A DNA stretch of 64,000 nucleotides from Siphonodentalium dalli (GCA_032622095.1 CP136061.1:7206734-7270733); one strand, 5' to 3'; shown: positions 43,701 to 59,622, counted from the first letter of the stretch. Translations and numbers: made by a program. The notes: generated from the sequence alone by a model not told the origin.

Positions 43701-46700
43701 TGAATCCATCCGCTGCGGTTAAGTTATATGCCCTTATAACGGGCCCTGAACTCATCCGCCGCGGTTAAGTTATATGCCCTGATAACGGACCCTGAACCCA
43801 TCCGCCGTGGTTAAGTTATATGCCCTTATAACGGACCATGAATCCATCCGCCGCGGTTAAGTTATATGCCCTTATAACGGGCCCTGAACTCATCCGCCGC
43901 GGTTAAGTTATATGCCCTTATAACGGGCCCTGAACTCATCCGCCGTGGTTAAGTTATATGCCCTGATAACGGACCCTGAACCCATCCGCCGTGGTTAAGT
44001 TATATGCCCTTATAGTGGTCTCTGAACCCATCCGCCGTGGTTAAGTTATATGCCCTTATAACGGACCATGAATCCATCCGCCGTGGTTAAGTTATATGCC
44101 CTTATAACGGTCCATGAACCCATCCGCCGTTGTTAAGTTATATGCCCTTATAACGGACCATGAATCCATCCGCCGTGGTTAAGTTATATGCCCTTATAAC
44201 GGACCCTGAACCCATCCGCCGTGGTTAAGTTATATGCCCTTATAACGGACCTTGAACCCATCCGCCGTGGTTAAGTTATATGCCCTTATAACGAGCCATG
44301 AACCCATCCGCCGTGGTTAAGTTATATGTCCTTATAACGGACCATGAACCCATCCGCCGTGGTTAAGTTATATGCCCTTATAACGGACCATGAATCCATC
44401 CGCCGTGGTTAAGTTATATACCCTTATAACGGGCCCTGAATCCATCCGTCGTGGTTAAGTTATATGCCCTTATAACGGACCATGAATCCATCCGCCGTGG
44501 TTAAGTTATATGCCCTTATAACGGACCATGAATCCATCCGCCGTGGTTAAGTTATATGCCCTTATAACGGACCATGAATCCATACGCCGTGGTTAAGTTA
44601 TATGCCCTTATAACGGGCCCTGAACCCATCCGCCGTGATGAAGTTGTATGCCCTTATAACGGGCCCTGAACCCATCCGCCGTGGTGAAGTTATACGCCCT
44701 TATAGTGGGCTCTGAACCCATCCGCCGTGGTTAAGTTATATGCCCTTATAACGGACCATGAATCGATCCGCCGTGGTTAAGTTATATGCCCTTATAACGG
44801 ACCCTGAACCCATCCGCCGTGGTTAAGTTATATGCCCTTATAACGGACCATGAATCCATCCGCCGTGGTTAAGTTATATGCCCTTATAACGGGCCATGAA
44901 TCCATCCGCCGTGGTTAAGTTGTATGTCCTTATAACGGACCATGAATCCATCCGCCGTGATGAAGTTATATGCCCTTATAACGGACCATGAATCCACCCG
45001 CCGTGGTTAAGTTATATACCCTTATAACGGACCCTGAATCCATCCGCCGTGGTGAAGTTATATGTCCTTATAACGGGCCATGAATCCACCCGCCGTGGTT
45101 AAGTTGTATGCCCTTATAACTGGCCCTGAACCCATCCGCCGTGGTTAAGTTATATGCCCTTATAACGGACCATGAATCCACCCGCCGTGGTTAAGTTATA
45201 TGCCCTTATAACGGACCCTGAATCCATCCGCCGTGGTGAAGTTATATGTCCTTATAACAGACCATGAATCCATCCGCCGTGGTTAAGTTGTATGCCCTTA
45301 TAACTGGCCCTGAACCCACCCGCCGTGGTTAAGTTATATGCCCTTATAACGGATCCTGAATCCATCCGCCGTGGTGAAGTTATATGCCCTTATAACGGAC
45401 CATGAACCCATCCGCCGTGGTTAAGTTATATGCCCTTATAACGGACCATGAACCCATCCGCCGTGGTTAAGTTATATGCCCTTATAACGGACCATGAACC
45501 CATCCGCCGTGGTTAAGTTATATGCCCTTATAACAGGCCATGAACCTATCCGCCGTGGTGAAGTTTTATGCCCTTATAACGGGCCATGAATCGATCCGCC
45601 GTGGTTAAGTTATATGCCCTTATAACGGACCATGAATCGATCCGCCGTGGTTAAGTTATATGTCCTTATAACGGACCATGAATCCATCCGCCGTTGTTAA
45701 GTTGCATGTCCTTATAACGGACCATGAATCGATCCGCCGTGGTTAAGTTATATGCCCTTATAACGGACCATGAATCGATCCGCCGTGGTTAAGTTATATG
45801 CTCTTATAACGGACCATGAATCGATCCGCCGTGGTTAAGTTATATGCCCTTATAACGGACCATGAATCCATTAGCCGTGGTTAAGTTATATGCACTTATA
45901 ACGGACCATGAATCCATCCGCCGTGGTTAAGTTATATGCCCTTATAACGGACCATGAATCGATCCGCCGTGGTTAAGTTATATGCCCTTATAATGGACCA
46001 TGAACCCACCCGCCGTGGTTAAGTTATATGCCCTTATAACGGACCCTGAATCCATCCGCCGTGGTTAAGTTATATGCCCTTATAATGGACCATGAATCCA
46101 TCGGCCGTGGTTAAGTTATATGTCCTTATAACGGACCCTGAATCCATCCGCCGTGGTTAAGTTATATGCCCTTATAACGGTCTCTGAATCCATCCGCCGT
46201 GGTTAAGTTATATGCCCTTATAACGGACCCTGAATCCATCCGCCGTGGTTAAGTTATATGCCCTTATAACGGACCATGAACCCATCCGCCGTGGTTAAGT
46301 TATATGCCCTTATAACGGGCCCTGAATCCATCCGCCGTGGTTAAGTTATATGCCCTTATAACGGGCCCTGAACCCATCCGCCGTGGTTAAGTTATATGCC
46401 CTTATAACGGGCCCTGAACCCATCCGCCGTGGTTAAGTTATATGCCCTTATAACGGACCCTGAATCCATCCGCCGTGGTTAAGTTATATGCCCTTATAAC
46501 GGACCATGAGCCCATCCGCCGTGGTGAAGTTATATGCCCTTATAACGGGCCCTGAATCCATCCGCCGTGGTTAAGTTATATGCCCTTATAACGGGCCCTG
46601 AACCCATCCGCCGTGGTTAAGTTATATGCACTTATAACGGACCATGAACCCATCCGCCGTGGTTAAGTTATATGCCCTTATAACGGACCATGAATCCACC

Positions 46701-49700
46701 CGCCGTGGTTAAGTTATATGCCCTTATAACGGATCCTGAATCCATCCGCCGTGGTGAAGTTATATGCCCTTATAACGGACCCTGAATCCATCCGCCGTGG
46801 TTAAGTTATATGCCCTTATAACGGACCATGAATCCATCCGCCGTGGTTAAGTTATATGTCCTTATAACGGACCCTGAATCCATCCGCCGTGGTTAAGTTA
46901 TATGCCCTTATAACGGACCATGAATCGATCCGCCGTGGTTAAGTTATATGCCCTTATAACGGACCATGAATCGATCCGCCGTGGTTAAGTTATATGCCCT
47001 TATAACGGACCATGAATCCATCCGCCGTGGTTAAGTTATATGCCCTTATAACGGGCCCTGAACCCATCCGCCGTGGTTAAGTTATATGCCCTTATAACGG
47101 ATCCTGAACCCATCCGCCGTGGTTAAGTTATATGCCCTTCTAACGGACCATGAATCCATCCGCCGTGGTTAAGTTATATGCCCTTATAACGGACCATGAA
47201 CCCATCCGCCGTGGTTAAGTTATATGCCCTTATAACGGACCATGAATCCATCCGCCGTGGTTAAGTTATATGCCCTTATAACGGATCCTGAACCCATCCG
47301 CCGTGGTTAAGTTATATGCCCTTATAACGGACCCTGAATCCACCCGCCGTGGTTAAGTTATATGCCCTTATAAAGGACCATGAATCCATCCGCCGTGGTT
47401 AAGTTATATGCCCTTATAACGGACCATGAATCCATCCGCCGTGGTTAAGTTATATGCCCTTATAACGGACCATGAATCCATCCGCCGTGGTTAAGTTATA
47501 TGCCCTTATAACGGACCCTGAACCCATCCGCCGTGGTTAAGTTATATGCCCTTATAACGGACCATGAACCCATCCGCCGTGGTTAAGTTATATGCCCTTA
47601 TAACGAGCCATGAATCCATCCGCCGTGGTTAAGTTATATGCCCTTATAACGGACCATGAATCGATCCGCCGTGGTTAAGTTATATGCCCTTATAACGGAC
47701 CATGAACCCATCCGCCGTGGTGAAGTTATATGCCCTTATAACGGACCATGAATCCATCCGCCGTGGTTAAGTTATATGCCCTTATAACTGGCACTGAACC
47801 CGTCCGCCGTGGTTAAGTTATATGCCCTTATAACGGACCCTGAATCCATCCGCCGTGGTTAAGTTATATGCCCTTATAACAGACCATGAATCCATCCGCC
47901 GTGGTTAAGTTATATGCCCTTATAACGGACCATGAATCCATCCGCCGTGGTTAAGTTATATGCCCTTATAACAGACCATGAATCCATCCGCCGTGGTTAA
48001 GTTATATGCCCTTATAACGGACCATGAATCCATCCGCCGTGGTTAAGTTATATGCCCTTATAACGGACCATGAATCCATCCGCCGTGGTTAAGTTATATG
48101 CCCTTATAACGGACCATGAATCCACCCGTCGTGGTTAAGTTATATGCCCTTATAACGGATCCTGAACCCATCCGCCGTGGTTAAGTTATATGCCCTTATA
48201 ACGGATCCTGAATCCATCCGCCGTGGTTAAGTTATATGCCCTTATAACGGACCATGAATCCATCCGCCGTGGTTAAGTTATATGCCCTTATAACGGACCC
48301 TGAATCCATCCGCCGTGGTTAAGTTATATGCCCTTATAACGGGCCCTGAATCCATCCGCCGTGGTTAAGTTATATGCCCTTATAACGGACCATGAATCCA
48401 TCCGCCGTGGTGAAGTTATATGCCCGTATAACGGACCATGAACCCATCCGCCGTGGTTATGTTATATGCCCTTATAACGGACCATGAATCGACCCGCCGT
48501 GGTTAAGTTATATGCCCTTATAACGGACCATGAATCGATCCGCCGTGGTTAAGTTATATGCCCTTATAACGGACCATGAACCCACCCGCCGTGGTTAAGT
48601 TATATGCCCTTATAACGGACCCTGAATCCATCCGCCGTGGTTAAGTTATATGCCCTTATAACGGACCATGAACCCACCCGCCGTGGTTAAGTTATATGCC
48701 CTTATAACGGACCATGAATCCATCCGCCGTGGTTAAGGTATATGCCCTTATAACGGACCATGAACCCACCCGCCGTGGTTAAGTTATATGCCCTTATAAC
48801 GGGCCCTGAATCGATCCGCCGTGGTTAAGTTATATGCCCTTATAACGGACCATGAACCCACCCGCCGTGGTTAAGTTATATGCCCTTATAACGGACCCTG
48901 AATACATCCGCCGTGGTTAAGTTATATGCCCTTATAACGGACCCTGAATCCATCCGCAGTGGTTAAGTTATATGCCCTTATAACGGACCATGAATCCATC
49001 CGCCGTGGCTAAGTTATATGCCCTTATAACGGACCATGAACCCATCCGCCGTGGTTAAGTTATATGCCCTTATAACGGACCATGAATCCATCCGCCGTGG
49101 TTAAGTTATATGCCCTTATAACGGACCCTGAATCCATCCGCCGTGGTTAAGTTATATGCCCTTATAACGGACCATGAACCCACCCGCCGTGGTTAAGTTA
49201 TATGCCCTTATAACGGTCCATGAACACACCCGCCGTGGTTAAGTTATATGCCCTTATAACGGACCATGAACCCACCCGCCGTGGTTAAGTTATATGCCCT
49301 TATAACGGTCCATGAACCCATCCGCCGTGGTTAAGTTATATACCCTTATAACGGACCCTGAATCGATCCGCCGTGGTTAAGTTATATGCCCTTATAACGG
49401 ACCATGAATCCATCAGCCGTGGTGAAGTTATATGCCCTTATAACGGACCATGAATCCATCAGCCGTGGTGAAGTTATATGCCCTTATAGTGGTCTCGGAA
49501 CCCATCCGCCGTGGTGAAGTTATATGCCCTTATAACGGATCCTGAATCCATCCGCCGTGGTGAAGTTATATGCCCTTATAACGGACCCTGAATCCATCCG
49601 CCGTGGTTAAGTTATATGCCCTTATAACGGACCATGAATCCATCCGCCGTGGTTAAGTTATATGTCCTTATAACGGACCCTGAATCCATCCGCCGTGGTT

Positions 49701-52700
49701 AAGTTATATGCCCTTATAACGGACCATGAATCGATCCGCCGTGGTTAAGTTATATGCCCTTATAACGGACCATGAATCGATCCGCCGTGGTTAAGTTATA
49801 TGCCCTTATAACGGACCATGAATCCATCCGCCGTGGTTAAGTTATATGCCCTTATAACGGGCCCTGAACCCATCCGCCGTGGTTAAGTTATATGCCCTTA
49901 TAACGGATCCTGAACCCATCCGCCGTGGTTAAGTTATATGCCCTTATAACGGACCATGAATCCATCCGCCGTGGTTAAGTTATATGCCCTTATAACGGAC
50001 CATGAACCCATCCGCCGTGGTTAAGTTATATGCCCTTATAACGGACCATGAATCCATCCGCCGTGGTTAAGTTATATGCCCTTATAACGGATCCTGAACC
50101 CATCCGCCGTGGTTAAGTTATATGCCCTTATAACGGACCCTGAATCCACCCGCCGTGGTTAAGTTATATGCCCTTATAAAGGACCATGAATCCATCCGCC
50201 GTGGTTAAGTTATATGCCCTTATAACGGACCATGAATCCATCCGCCGTGGTTAAGTTATATGCCCTTATAACGGACCATGAATCCATCCGCCGTGGTTAA
50301 GTTATATGCCCTTATAACGGACCCTGAACCCATCCGCCGTGGTTAAGTTATATGCCCTTATAACGGACCATGAACCCATCCGCCGTGGTTAAGTTATATG
50401 CCCTTATAACGAGCCATGAATCCATCCGCCGTGGTTAAGTTATATGCCCTTATAACGGACCATGAATCGATCCGCCGTGGTTAAGTTATATGCCCTTATA
50501 ACGGACCATGAACCCATCCGCCGTGGTGAAGTTATATGCCCTTATAACGGACCATGAATCCATCCGCCGTGGTTAAGTTATATGCCCTTATAACTGGCAC
50601 TGAACCCGTCCGCCGTGGTTAAGTTATATGCCCTTATAACGGACCCTGAATCCATCCGCCGTGGTTAAGTTATATGCCCTTATAACAGACCATGAATCCA
50701 TCCGCCGTGGTTAAGTTATATGCCCTTATAACGGACCATGAATCCATCCGCCGTGGTTAAGTTATATGCCCTTATAACAGACCATGAATCCATCCGCCGT
50801 GGTTAAGTTATATGCCCTTATAACGGACCATGAATCCATCCGCCGTGGTTAAGTTATATGCCCTTATAACGGACCATGAATCCATCCGCCGTGGTTAAGT
50901 TATATGCCCTTATAACGGACCATGAATCCACCCGTCGTGGTTAAGTTATATGCCCTTATAACGGATCCTGAACCCATCCGCCGTGGTTAAGTTATATGCC
51001 CTTATAACGGATCCTGAATCCATCCGCCGTGGTTAAGTTATATGCCCTTATAACGGACCATGAATCCATCCGCCGTGGTTAAGTTATATGCCCTTATAAC
51101 GGACCCTGAATCCATCCGCCGTGGTTAAGTTATATGCCCTTATAACGGGCCCTGAATCCATCCGCCGTGGTTAAGTTATATGCCCTTATAACGGACCATG
51201 AATCCATCCGCCGTGGTGAAGTTATATGCCCGTATAACGGACCATGAACCCATCCGCCGTGGTTATGTTATATGCCCTTATAACGGACCATGAATCGACC
51301 CGCCGTGGTTAAGTTATATGCCCTTATAACGGACCATGAATCGATCCGCCGTGGTTAAGTTATATGCCCTTATAACGGACCATGAACCCACCCGCCGTGG
51401 TTAAGTTATATGCCCTTATAACGGACCCTGAATCCATCCGCCGTGGTTAAGTTATATGCCCTTATAACGGACCATGAACCCACCCGCCGTGGTTAAGTTA
51501 TATGCCCTTATAACGGACCATGAATCCATCCGCCGTGGTTAAGGTATATGCCCTTATAACGGACCATGAACCCACCCGCCGTGGTTAAGTTATATGCCCT
51601 TATAACGGGCCCTGAATCGATCCGCCGTGGTTAAGTTATATGCCCTTATAACGGACCATGAACCCACCCGCCGTGGTTAAGTTATATGCCCTTATAACGG
51701 ACCCTGAATACATCCGCCGTGGTTAAGTTATATGCCCTTATAACGGACCCTGAATCCATCCGCAGTGGTTAAGTTATATGCCCTTATAACGGACCATGAA
51801 TCCATCCGCCGTGGCTAAGTTATATGCCCTTATAACGGACCATGAACCCATCCGCCGTGGTTAAGTTATATGCCCTTATAACGGACCATGAATCCATCCG
51901 CCGTGGTTAAGTTATATGCCCTTATAACGGACCCTGAATCCATCCGCCGTGGTTAAGTTATATGCCCTTATAACGGACCATGAACCCACCCGCCGTGGTT
52001 AAGTTATATGCCCTTATAACGGTCCATGAACACACCCGCCGTGGTTAAGTTATATGCCCTTATAACGGACCATGAACCCACCCGCCGTGGTTAAGTTATA
52101 TGCCCTTATAACGGTCCATGAACCCATCCGCCGTGGTTAAGTTATATACCCTTATAACGGACCCTGAATCGATCCGCCGTGGTTAAGTTATATGCCCTTA
52201 TAACGGACCATGAATCCATCAGCCGTGGTGAAGTTATATGCCCTTATAACGGACCATGAATCCATCAGCCGTGGTGAAGTTATATGCCCTTATAGTGGTC
52301 TCGGAACCCATCCGCCGTGGTGAAGTTATATGCCCTTATAACGGACCATGAATCCATCCGCCGTGGTGAAGTTATATGCCCTTATAACGGACCCTGAACC
52401 CATCCGCCGTGGTTAAGTTATATGCCCTTATAGTGGTCTCTGAACCCATCCGCCGTGGTTAAGTTATATGCCCTTATAACGGGCCCTGAACCCACCCGCC
52501 GTGGTTAAGTTATATGCCCTTATAACGGGCCCTGAACTCATCCGCCGTGGTTAAGTTATATGCCCTTATAACGGGCCCTGAATCCATCCACCGTGGTTAA
52601 GTTATATGCCCTTATAACGGACCATGAATCGATCCGCCGTGGTTAAGTTATATGCCCTTATAACGGACCATGAACCCATCCGCCGTGGTGAAGTTATATG

Positions 52701-55700
52701 CCCTTATAACGGACCATGAATCCATCCGCCGTGGTTAAGTTATATGCCCTTATAACTGGCACTGAACCCGTCCGCCGTGGTTAAGTTATATGCCCTTATA
52801 ACGGACCCTGAATCCATCCGCCGTGGTTAAGTTATATGCCCTTATAACAGACCATGAATCCATCCGCCGTGGTTAAGTTATATGCCCTTATAACGGACCA
52901 TGAATCCATCCGCCGTGGTTAAGTTATATGCCCTTATAACAGACCATGAATCGATCCGCCGTGGTTAAGTTATATGCCCTTATAACGGACCATGAATCCA
53001 TCCGCCGTGGTTAAGTTATATGCCCTTATAACGGACCATGAATCCATCCGCCGTGGTTAAGTTATATGCCCTTATAACGGACCATGAATCCACCCGTCGT
53101 GGTTAAGTTATATGCCCTTATAACGGATCCTGAACCCATCCGCCGTGGTTAAGTTATATGCCCTTATAACGGATCCTGAATCCATCCGCCGTGGTTAAGT
53201 TATATGCCATTATAACGGACCATGAATCCATCCGCCGTGGTTAAGTTATATGCCCTTATAACGGACCCTGAATCCATCCGCCGTGGTTAAGTTATATGCC
53301 CTTATAACGGGCCCTGAATCCATCCGCCGTGGTTAAGTTATATGCCCTTATAACGGACCATGAATCCATCCGCCGTGGTGAAGTTATATGCCCTTATAAC
53401 GGACCATGAACCCATCCGCCGTGGTTATGTTATATGCCCTTATAACGGACCATGAATCGACCCGCCGTGGTTAAGTTATATGCCCTTATAACGGACCATG
53501 AATCGATCCGCCGTGGTTAAGTTATATGCCCTTATAACGGACATGAACCCACCCACCGTGGTTAAGTTATATGCCCTTATAACGGACCCTGAATCCATCC
53601 GCCGTGGTTAAGTTATATGCCCTTATAACGGACCATGAACCCACCCGCCGTGGTTAAGTTATATGCCCTTATAACGGACCATGAATCCATCCGCCGTGGT
53701 TAAGGTATATGCCCTTATAACGGACCATGAACCCACCCGCCGTGGTTAAGTTATATGCCCTTATAACGGGCCCTGAATCGATCCGCCGTGGTTAAGTTAT
53801 ATGCCCTTATAACGGACCATGAACCCACCCGCCGTGGTTAAGTTATATGCCCTTATAACGGACCCTGAATACATCCGCCGTGGTTAAGTTATATGCCCTT
53901 ATAACGGACCCTGAATCCATCCGCCGTGGTTAAGTTATATGCCCTTATAACGGACCATGAATCCATCCGCCGTGGCTAAGTTATATGCCCTTATAACGGA
54001 CCATGAACCCATCCGCCGTGGTTAAGTTATATGCCCTTATAACGGACCATGAATCCATCCGCCGTGGTTAAGTTATATGCCCTTATAACGGACCCTGAAT
54101 CCATCCGCCGTGGTTAAGTTATATGCCCTTATAACGGACCATGAACCTACCCGCCGTGGTTAAGTTATATGCCCTTATAACGGTCCATGAACACACCCGC
54201 CGTGGTTAAGTTATATGCCCTTATAACGGACCATGAACCCACCCGCCGTGGTTAAGTTATATGCCCTTATAACGGTCCATGAACCCATCCGCCGTGGTTA
54301 AGTTATATACCCTTATAACGGACCCTGAATCGATCCGCCGTGGTTAAGTTATATGCCCTTATAACGGACCATGAATCCATCCGCCGTGGTTAAGTTATAT
54401 GCCCTTATAACGGACCCTGAATCCATCCGCCGTGGTTAAGTTATATGCCCTTATAACGGACCATGAACCCACCCGCCGTGGTTAAGTTATATGCCCTTAT
54501 AACGGTCCATGAACACACCCGCCGTGGTTAAGTTATATGCCCTTATAACGGACCATGAACCCACCCGCCGTGGTTAAGTTATATGCCCTTATAACGGTCC
54601 ATGAACCCATCCGCCGTGGTTAAGTTATATACCCTTATAACGGACCCTGAATCGATCCGCCGTGGTTAAGTTATATGCCCTTATAACGGACCATGAATCC
54701 ATCAGCCGTGGTGAAGTTATATGCCCTTATAACGGACCATGAATCCATCAGCCGTGGTGAAGTTATATGCCCTTATAGTGGTCTCGGAACCCATCCGCCG
54801 TGGTGAAGTTATATGCCCTTATAACGGACCATGAATCCATCCGCCGTGGTGAAGTTATATGCCCTTATAACGGACCCTGAACCCATCCGCCGTGGTTAAG
54901 TTATATGCCCTTATAGTGGTCTCTGAACCCATCCGCCGTGGTTAAGTTATATGCCCTTATAACGGGCCCTGAACCCACCCGCCGTGGTTAAGTTATATGC
55001 CCTTATAACGGGCCCTGAACTCATCCGCCGTGGTTAAGTTATATGCCCTTATAACGGGCCCTGAATCCATCCACCGTGGTTAAGTTATATGCCCTTATAA
55101 CGGACCATGAATCGATCCGCCGTGGTTAAGTTATATGCCCTTATAACGGACCATGAACCCATCCGCCGTGGTGAAGTTATATGCCCTTATAACGGACCAT
55201 GAATCCATCCGCCGTGGTTAAGTTATATGCCCTTATAACTGGCACTGAACCCGTCCGCCGTGGTTAAGTTATATGCCCTTATAACGGACCCTGAATCCAT
55301 CCGCCGTGGTTAAGTTATATGCCCTTATAACAGACCATGAATCCATCCGCCGTGGTTAAGTTATATGCCCTTATAACGGACCATGAATCCATCCGCCGTG
55401 GTTAAGTTATATGCCCTTATAACAGACCATGAATCCATCCGCCGTGGTTAAGTTATATGCCCTTATAACGGACCATGAATCCATCCGCCGTGGTTAAGTT
55501 ATATGCCCTTATAACGGACCATGAATCCATCCGCCGTGGTTAAGTTATATGCCCTTATAACGGACCATGAATCCACCCGTCGTGGTTAAGTTATATGCCC
55601 TTATAACGGATCCTGAACCCATCCGCCGTGGTTAAGTTATATGCCCTTATAACGGATCCTGAATCCATCCGCCGTGGTTAAGTTATATGCCATTATAACG

Positions 55701-58700
55701 GACCATGAATCCATCCGCCGTGGTTAAGTTATATGCCCTTATAACGGACCCTGAATCCATCCGCCGTGGTTAAGTTATATGCCCTTATAACGGGCCCTGA
55801 ATCCATCCGCCGTGGTTAAGTTATATGCCCTTATAACGGACCATGAATCCATCCGCCGTGGTGAAGTTATATGCCCTTATAACGGACCATGAACCCATCC
55901 GCCGTGGTTATGTTATATGCCCTTATAACGGACCATGAATCGACCCGCCGTGGTTAAGTTATATGCCCTTATAACGGACCATGAATCGATCCGCCGTGGT
56001 TAAGTTATATGCCCTTATAACGGACATGAACCCACCCGCCGTGGTTAAGTTATATGCCCTTATAACGGACCCTGAATCCATCCGCCGTGGTTAAGTTATA
56101 TGCCCTTATAACGGACCATGAACCCACCCGCCGTGGTTAAGTTATATGCCCTTATAACGGACCATGAATCCATCCGCCGTGGTTAAGGTATATGCCCTTA
56201 TAACGGACCATGAACCCACCCGCCGTGGTTAAGTTATATGCCCTTATAACGGGCCCTGAATCGATCCGCCGTGGTTAAGTTATATGCCCTTATAACGGAC
56301 CATGAACCCACCCGCCGTGGTTAAGTTATATGCCCTTATAACGGACCCTGAATACATCCGCCGTGGTTAAGTTATATGCCCTTATAACGGACCCTGAATC
56401 CATCCGCCGTGGTTAAGTTATATGCCCTTATAACGGACCATGAATCCATCCGCCGTGGCTAAGTTATATGCCCTTATAACGGACCATGAACCCATCCGCC
56501 GTGGTTAAGTTATATGCCCTTATAACGGACCATGAATCCATCCGCCGTGGTTAAGTTATATGCCCTTATAACGGACCCTGAATCCATCCGCCGTGGTTAA
56601 GTTATATGCCCTTATAACGGACCATGAACCTACCCGCCGTGGTTAAGTTATATGCCCTTATAACGGTCCATGAACACACCCGCCGTGGTTAAGTTATATG
56701 CCCTTATAACGGACCATGAACCCACCCGCCGTGGTTAAGTTATATGCCCTTATAACGGTCCATGAACCCATCCGCCGTGGTTAAGTTATATACCCTTATA
56801 ACGGACCCTGAATCGATCCGCCGTGGTTAAGTTATATGCCCTTATAACGGACCATGAATCCATCAGCCGTGGTGAAGTTATATGCCCTTATAACGGACCA
56901 TGAATCCATCAGCCGTGGTGAAGTTATATGCCCTTATAGTGGTCTCGGAACCCATCCGCCGTGGTGAAGTTATATGCCCTTATAACGGACCATGAATCCA
57001 TCCGCCGTGGTGAAGTTATATGCCCTTATAACGGACCCTGAACCCATCCGCCGTGGTTAAGTTATATGCCCTTATAACGGACCATGAATCCATCCGCCGT
57101 GGTTAAGTTATATGCCCTTATAACGGACCATGAATCCATCCGCCGTGGTTAAGTTATATGCCCTTATAACGGACCATGAATCCACCCGTCGTGGTTAAGT
57201 TATATGCCCTTATAACGGATCCTGAACCCATCCGCCGTGGTTAAGTTATATGCCCTTATAACGGATCCTGAATCCATCCGCCGTGGTTAAGTTATATGCC
57301 CTTATAACGGACCATGAATCCATCCGCCGTGGTTAAGTTATATGCCCTTATAACGGACCCTGAATCCATCCGCCGTGGTTAAGTTATATGCCCTTATAAC
57401 GGGCCCTGAATCCATCCGCCGTGGTTAAGTTATATGCCCTTATAACGGACCATGAATCCATCCGCCGTGGTGAAGTTATATGCCCTTATAACGGACCATG
57501 AACCCATCCGCCGTGGTTATGTTATATGCCCTTATAACGGACCATGAATCGACCCGCCGTGGTTAAGTTATATGCCCTTATAACGGACCATGAATCGATC
57601 CGCCGTGGTTAAGTTATATGCCCTTATAACGGACCATGAACCCACCCGCCGTGGTTAAGTTATATGCCCTTATAACGGACCCTGAATCCATCCGCCGTGG
57701 TTAAGTTATATGCCCTTATAACGGACCATGAACCCACCCGCCGTGGTTAAGTTATATGCCCTTATAACGGACCATGAATCCATCCGCCGTGGTTAAGGTA
57801 TATGCCCTTATAACGGACCATGAACCCACCCGCCGTGGTTAAGTTATATGCCCTTATAACGGGCCCTGAATCGATCCGCCGTGGTTAAGTTATATGCCCT
57901 TATAACGGACCATGAACCCACCCGCCGTGGTTAAGTTATATGCCCTTATAACGGACCCTGAATACATCCGCCGTGGTTAAGTTATATGCCCTTATAACGG
58001 ACCCTGAATCCATCCGCCGTGGTTAAGTTATATGCCCTTATAACGGACCATGAATCCATCCGCCGTGGCTAAGTTATATGCCCTTATAACGGACCATGAA
58101 CCCATCCGCCGTGGTTAAGTTATATGCCCTTATAACGGACCATGAATCCATCCGCCGTGGTTAAGTTATATGCCCTTATAACGGACCCTGAATCCATCCG
58201 CCGTGGTTAAGTTATATGCCCTTATAACGGACCATGAACCTACCCGCCGTGGTTAAGTTATATGCCCTTATAACGGTCCATGAACACACCCGCCGTGGTT
58301 AAGTTATATGCCCTTATAACGGACCATGAACCCACCCGCCGTGGTTAAGTTATATGCCCTTATAACGGTCCATGAACCCATCCGCCGTGGTTAAGTTATA
58401 TACCCTTATAACGGACCCTGAATCGATCCGCCGTGGTTAAGTTATATGCCCTTATAACGGACCATGAATCCATCAGCCGTGGTGAAGTTATATGTCCTTA
58501 TAACGGACCATGAATCCATCAGCCGTGGTGAAGTTATATGCCCTTATAGTGGTCTCGGAACCCATCCGCCGTGGTGAAGTTATATGCCCTTATAACGGAC
58601 CATGAATCCATCCGCCGTGGTGAAGTTATATGCCCTTATAACGGACCCTGAACCCATCCGCCGTGGTTAAGTTATATGCCCTTATAGTGGTCTCTGAACC

Positions 58701-59622
58701 CATCCGCCGTGGTTAAGTTATATGCCCTTATAACGGGCCCTGAACCCACCCGCCGTGGTTAAGTTATATGCCCTTATAACGGGCCCTGAACTCATCCGCC
58801 GTGGTTAAGTTATATGCCCTTATAACGGGCCCTGAATCCATCCACCGTGGTTAAGTTATATGCCCTTATAACGGACCATGAATCCATCCGCCGTGGTTAA
58901 GTTATATGTCCTTATAACGGACCCTGAACCCATCCGCCGTGGTTAAGTTATATGCCCTTATAACGGACCATGAATCCATCCGCCGTGGTTAAGTTATATG
59001 TCCTTATAACGGACCCTGAACCCATCCGCCGTGGTTAAGTTATATGCCCTTATAACGGGTCCTGAATTCATCCGCCGTGGTTAAGTTATATGCCCTTATA
59101 ACGGACCCTGAACCCATCCGCCGTGGTTAAGTTATATGCCCTTATAACGGACCATGAATCCATCCGCCGTGGTTAAGTTATATGTCCTTATAACGGACCA
59201 TGAATCCATCCGCCGTGGTTAAGTTATATGCCCTTATAACGGACCATGAATCCATCCTCCGTGGTTAAGTTATATGCCCTTATAACGGACCCTGAACCCA
59301 TCCGCCGTGGTTAAGTTATATGCCCTTATAACGGACCATGAATCCATCCGCCGTGGTTAAGTTATATGCCCTTATAACGGACCCTGAACCCATCCGCCGT
59401 GGTTAAGTTATATACCCTTATAACGGACCATGAACCCATCCGCCGTGGTTAAGTTATATGCCCTTATAACGGACCCTGAACCCATTCGCCGTGGTTAAGT
59501 TATATACCCTTATAACGGACCTTTAATCCATCCGCCGTGGTTAAGTTATATGCCCTTATAACGGACCATGAATCCATCCGGCTTGGTTAAGTTATATGAC
59601 CTTATAACGGACCATGAACCCA
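34703..59622 (+). repeat. 46-bp satellite array, ~24.9 kb
   Basis: About 540 head-to-tail copies of TTATAACGGACCATGAATCC ATCCGCCGTGGTTAAGTTAT ATGCCC. The left edge (to ~35000) is more diverged, with GTGATGAAGT variants. A distinct subfamily with TTATATACTTTTATAGTGGT fills ~42340-43680. From ~47 kb on, large higher-order duplications appear: GGTCTCGGAA marks lie at 49491, 52297, 54780, 56941 and 58551. Each unit contains the dyad GTTATA-N6-TATAAC. The unit length is 1 modulo 3 and all frames soon meet stops, so it is non-coding. The array ends at a MITE-like sequence. Confidence 0.97.

Noticed and set aside
34703-59622. Telomeric or ribosomal array
   Set aside because: The 46-bp unit resembles neither telomere repeats nor rRNA.
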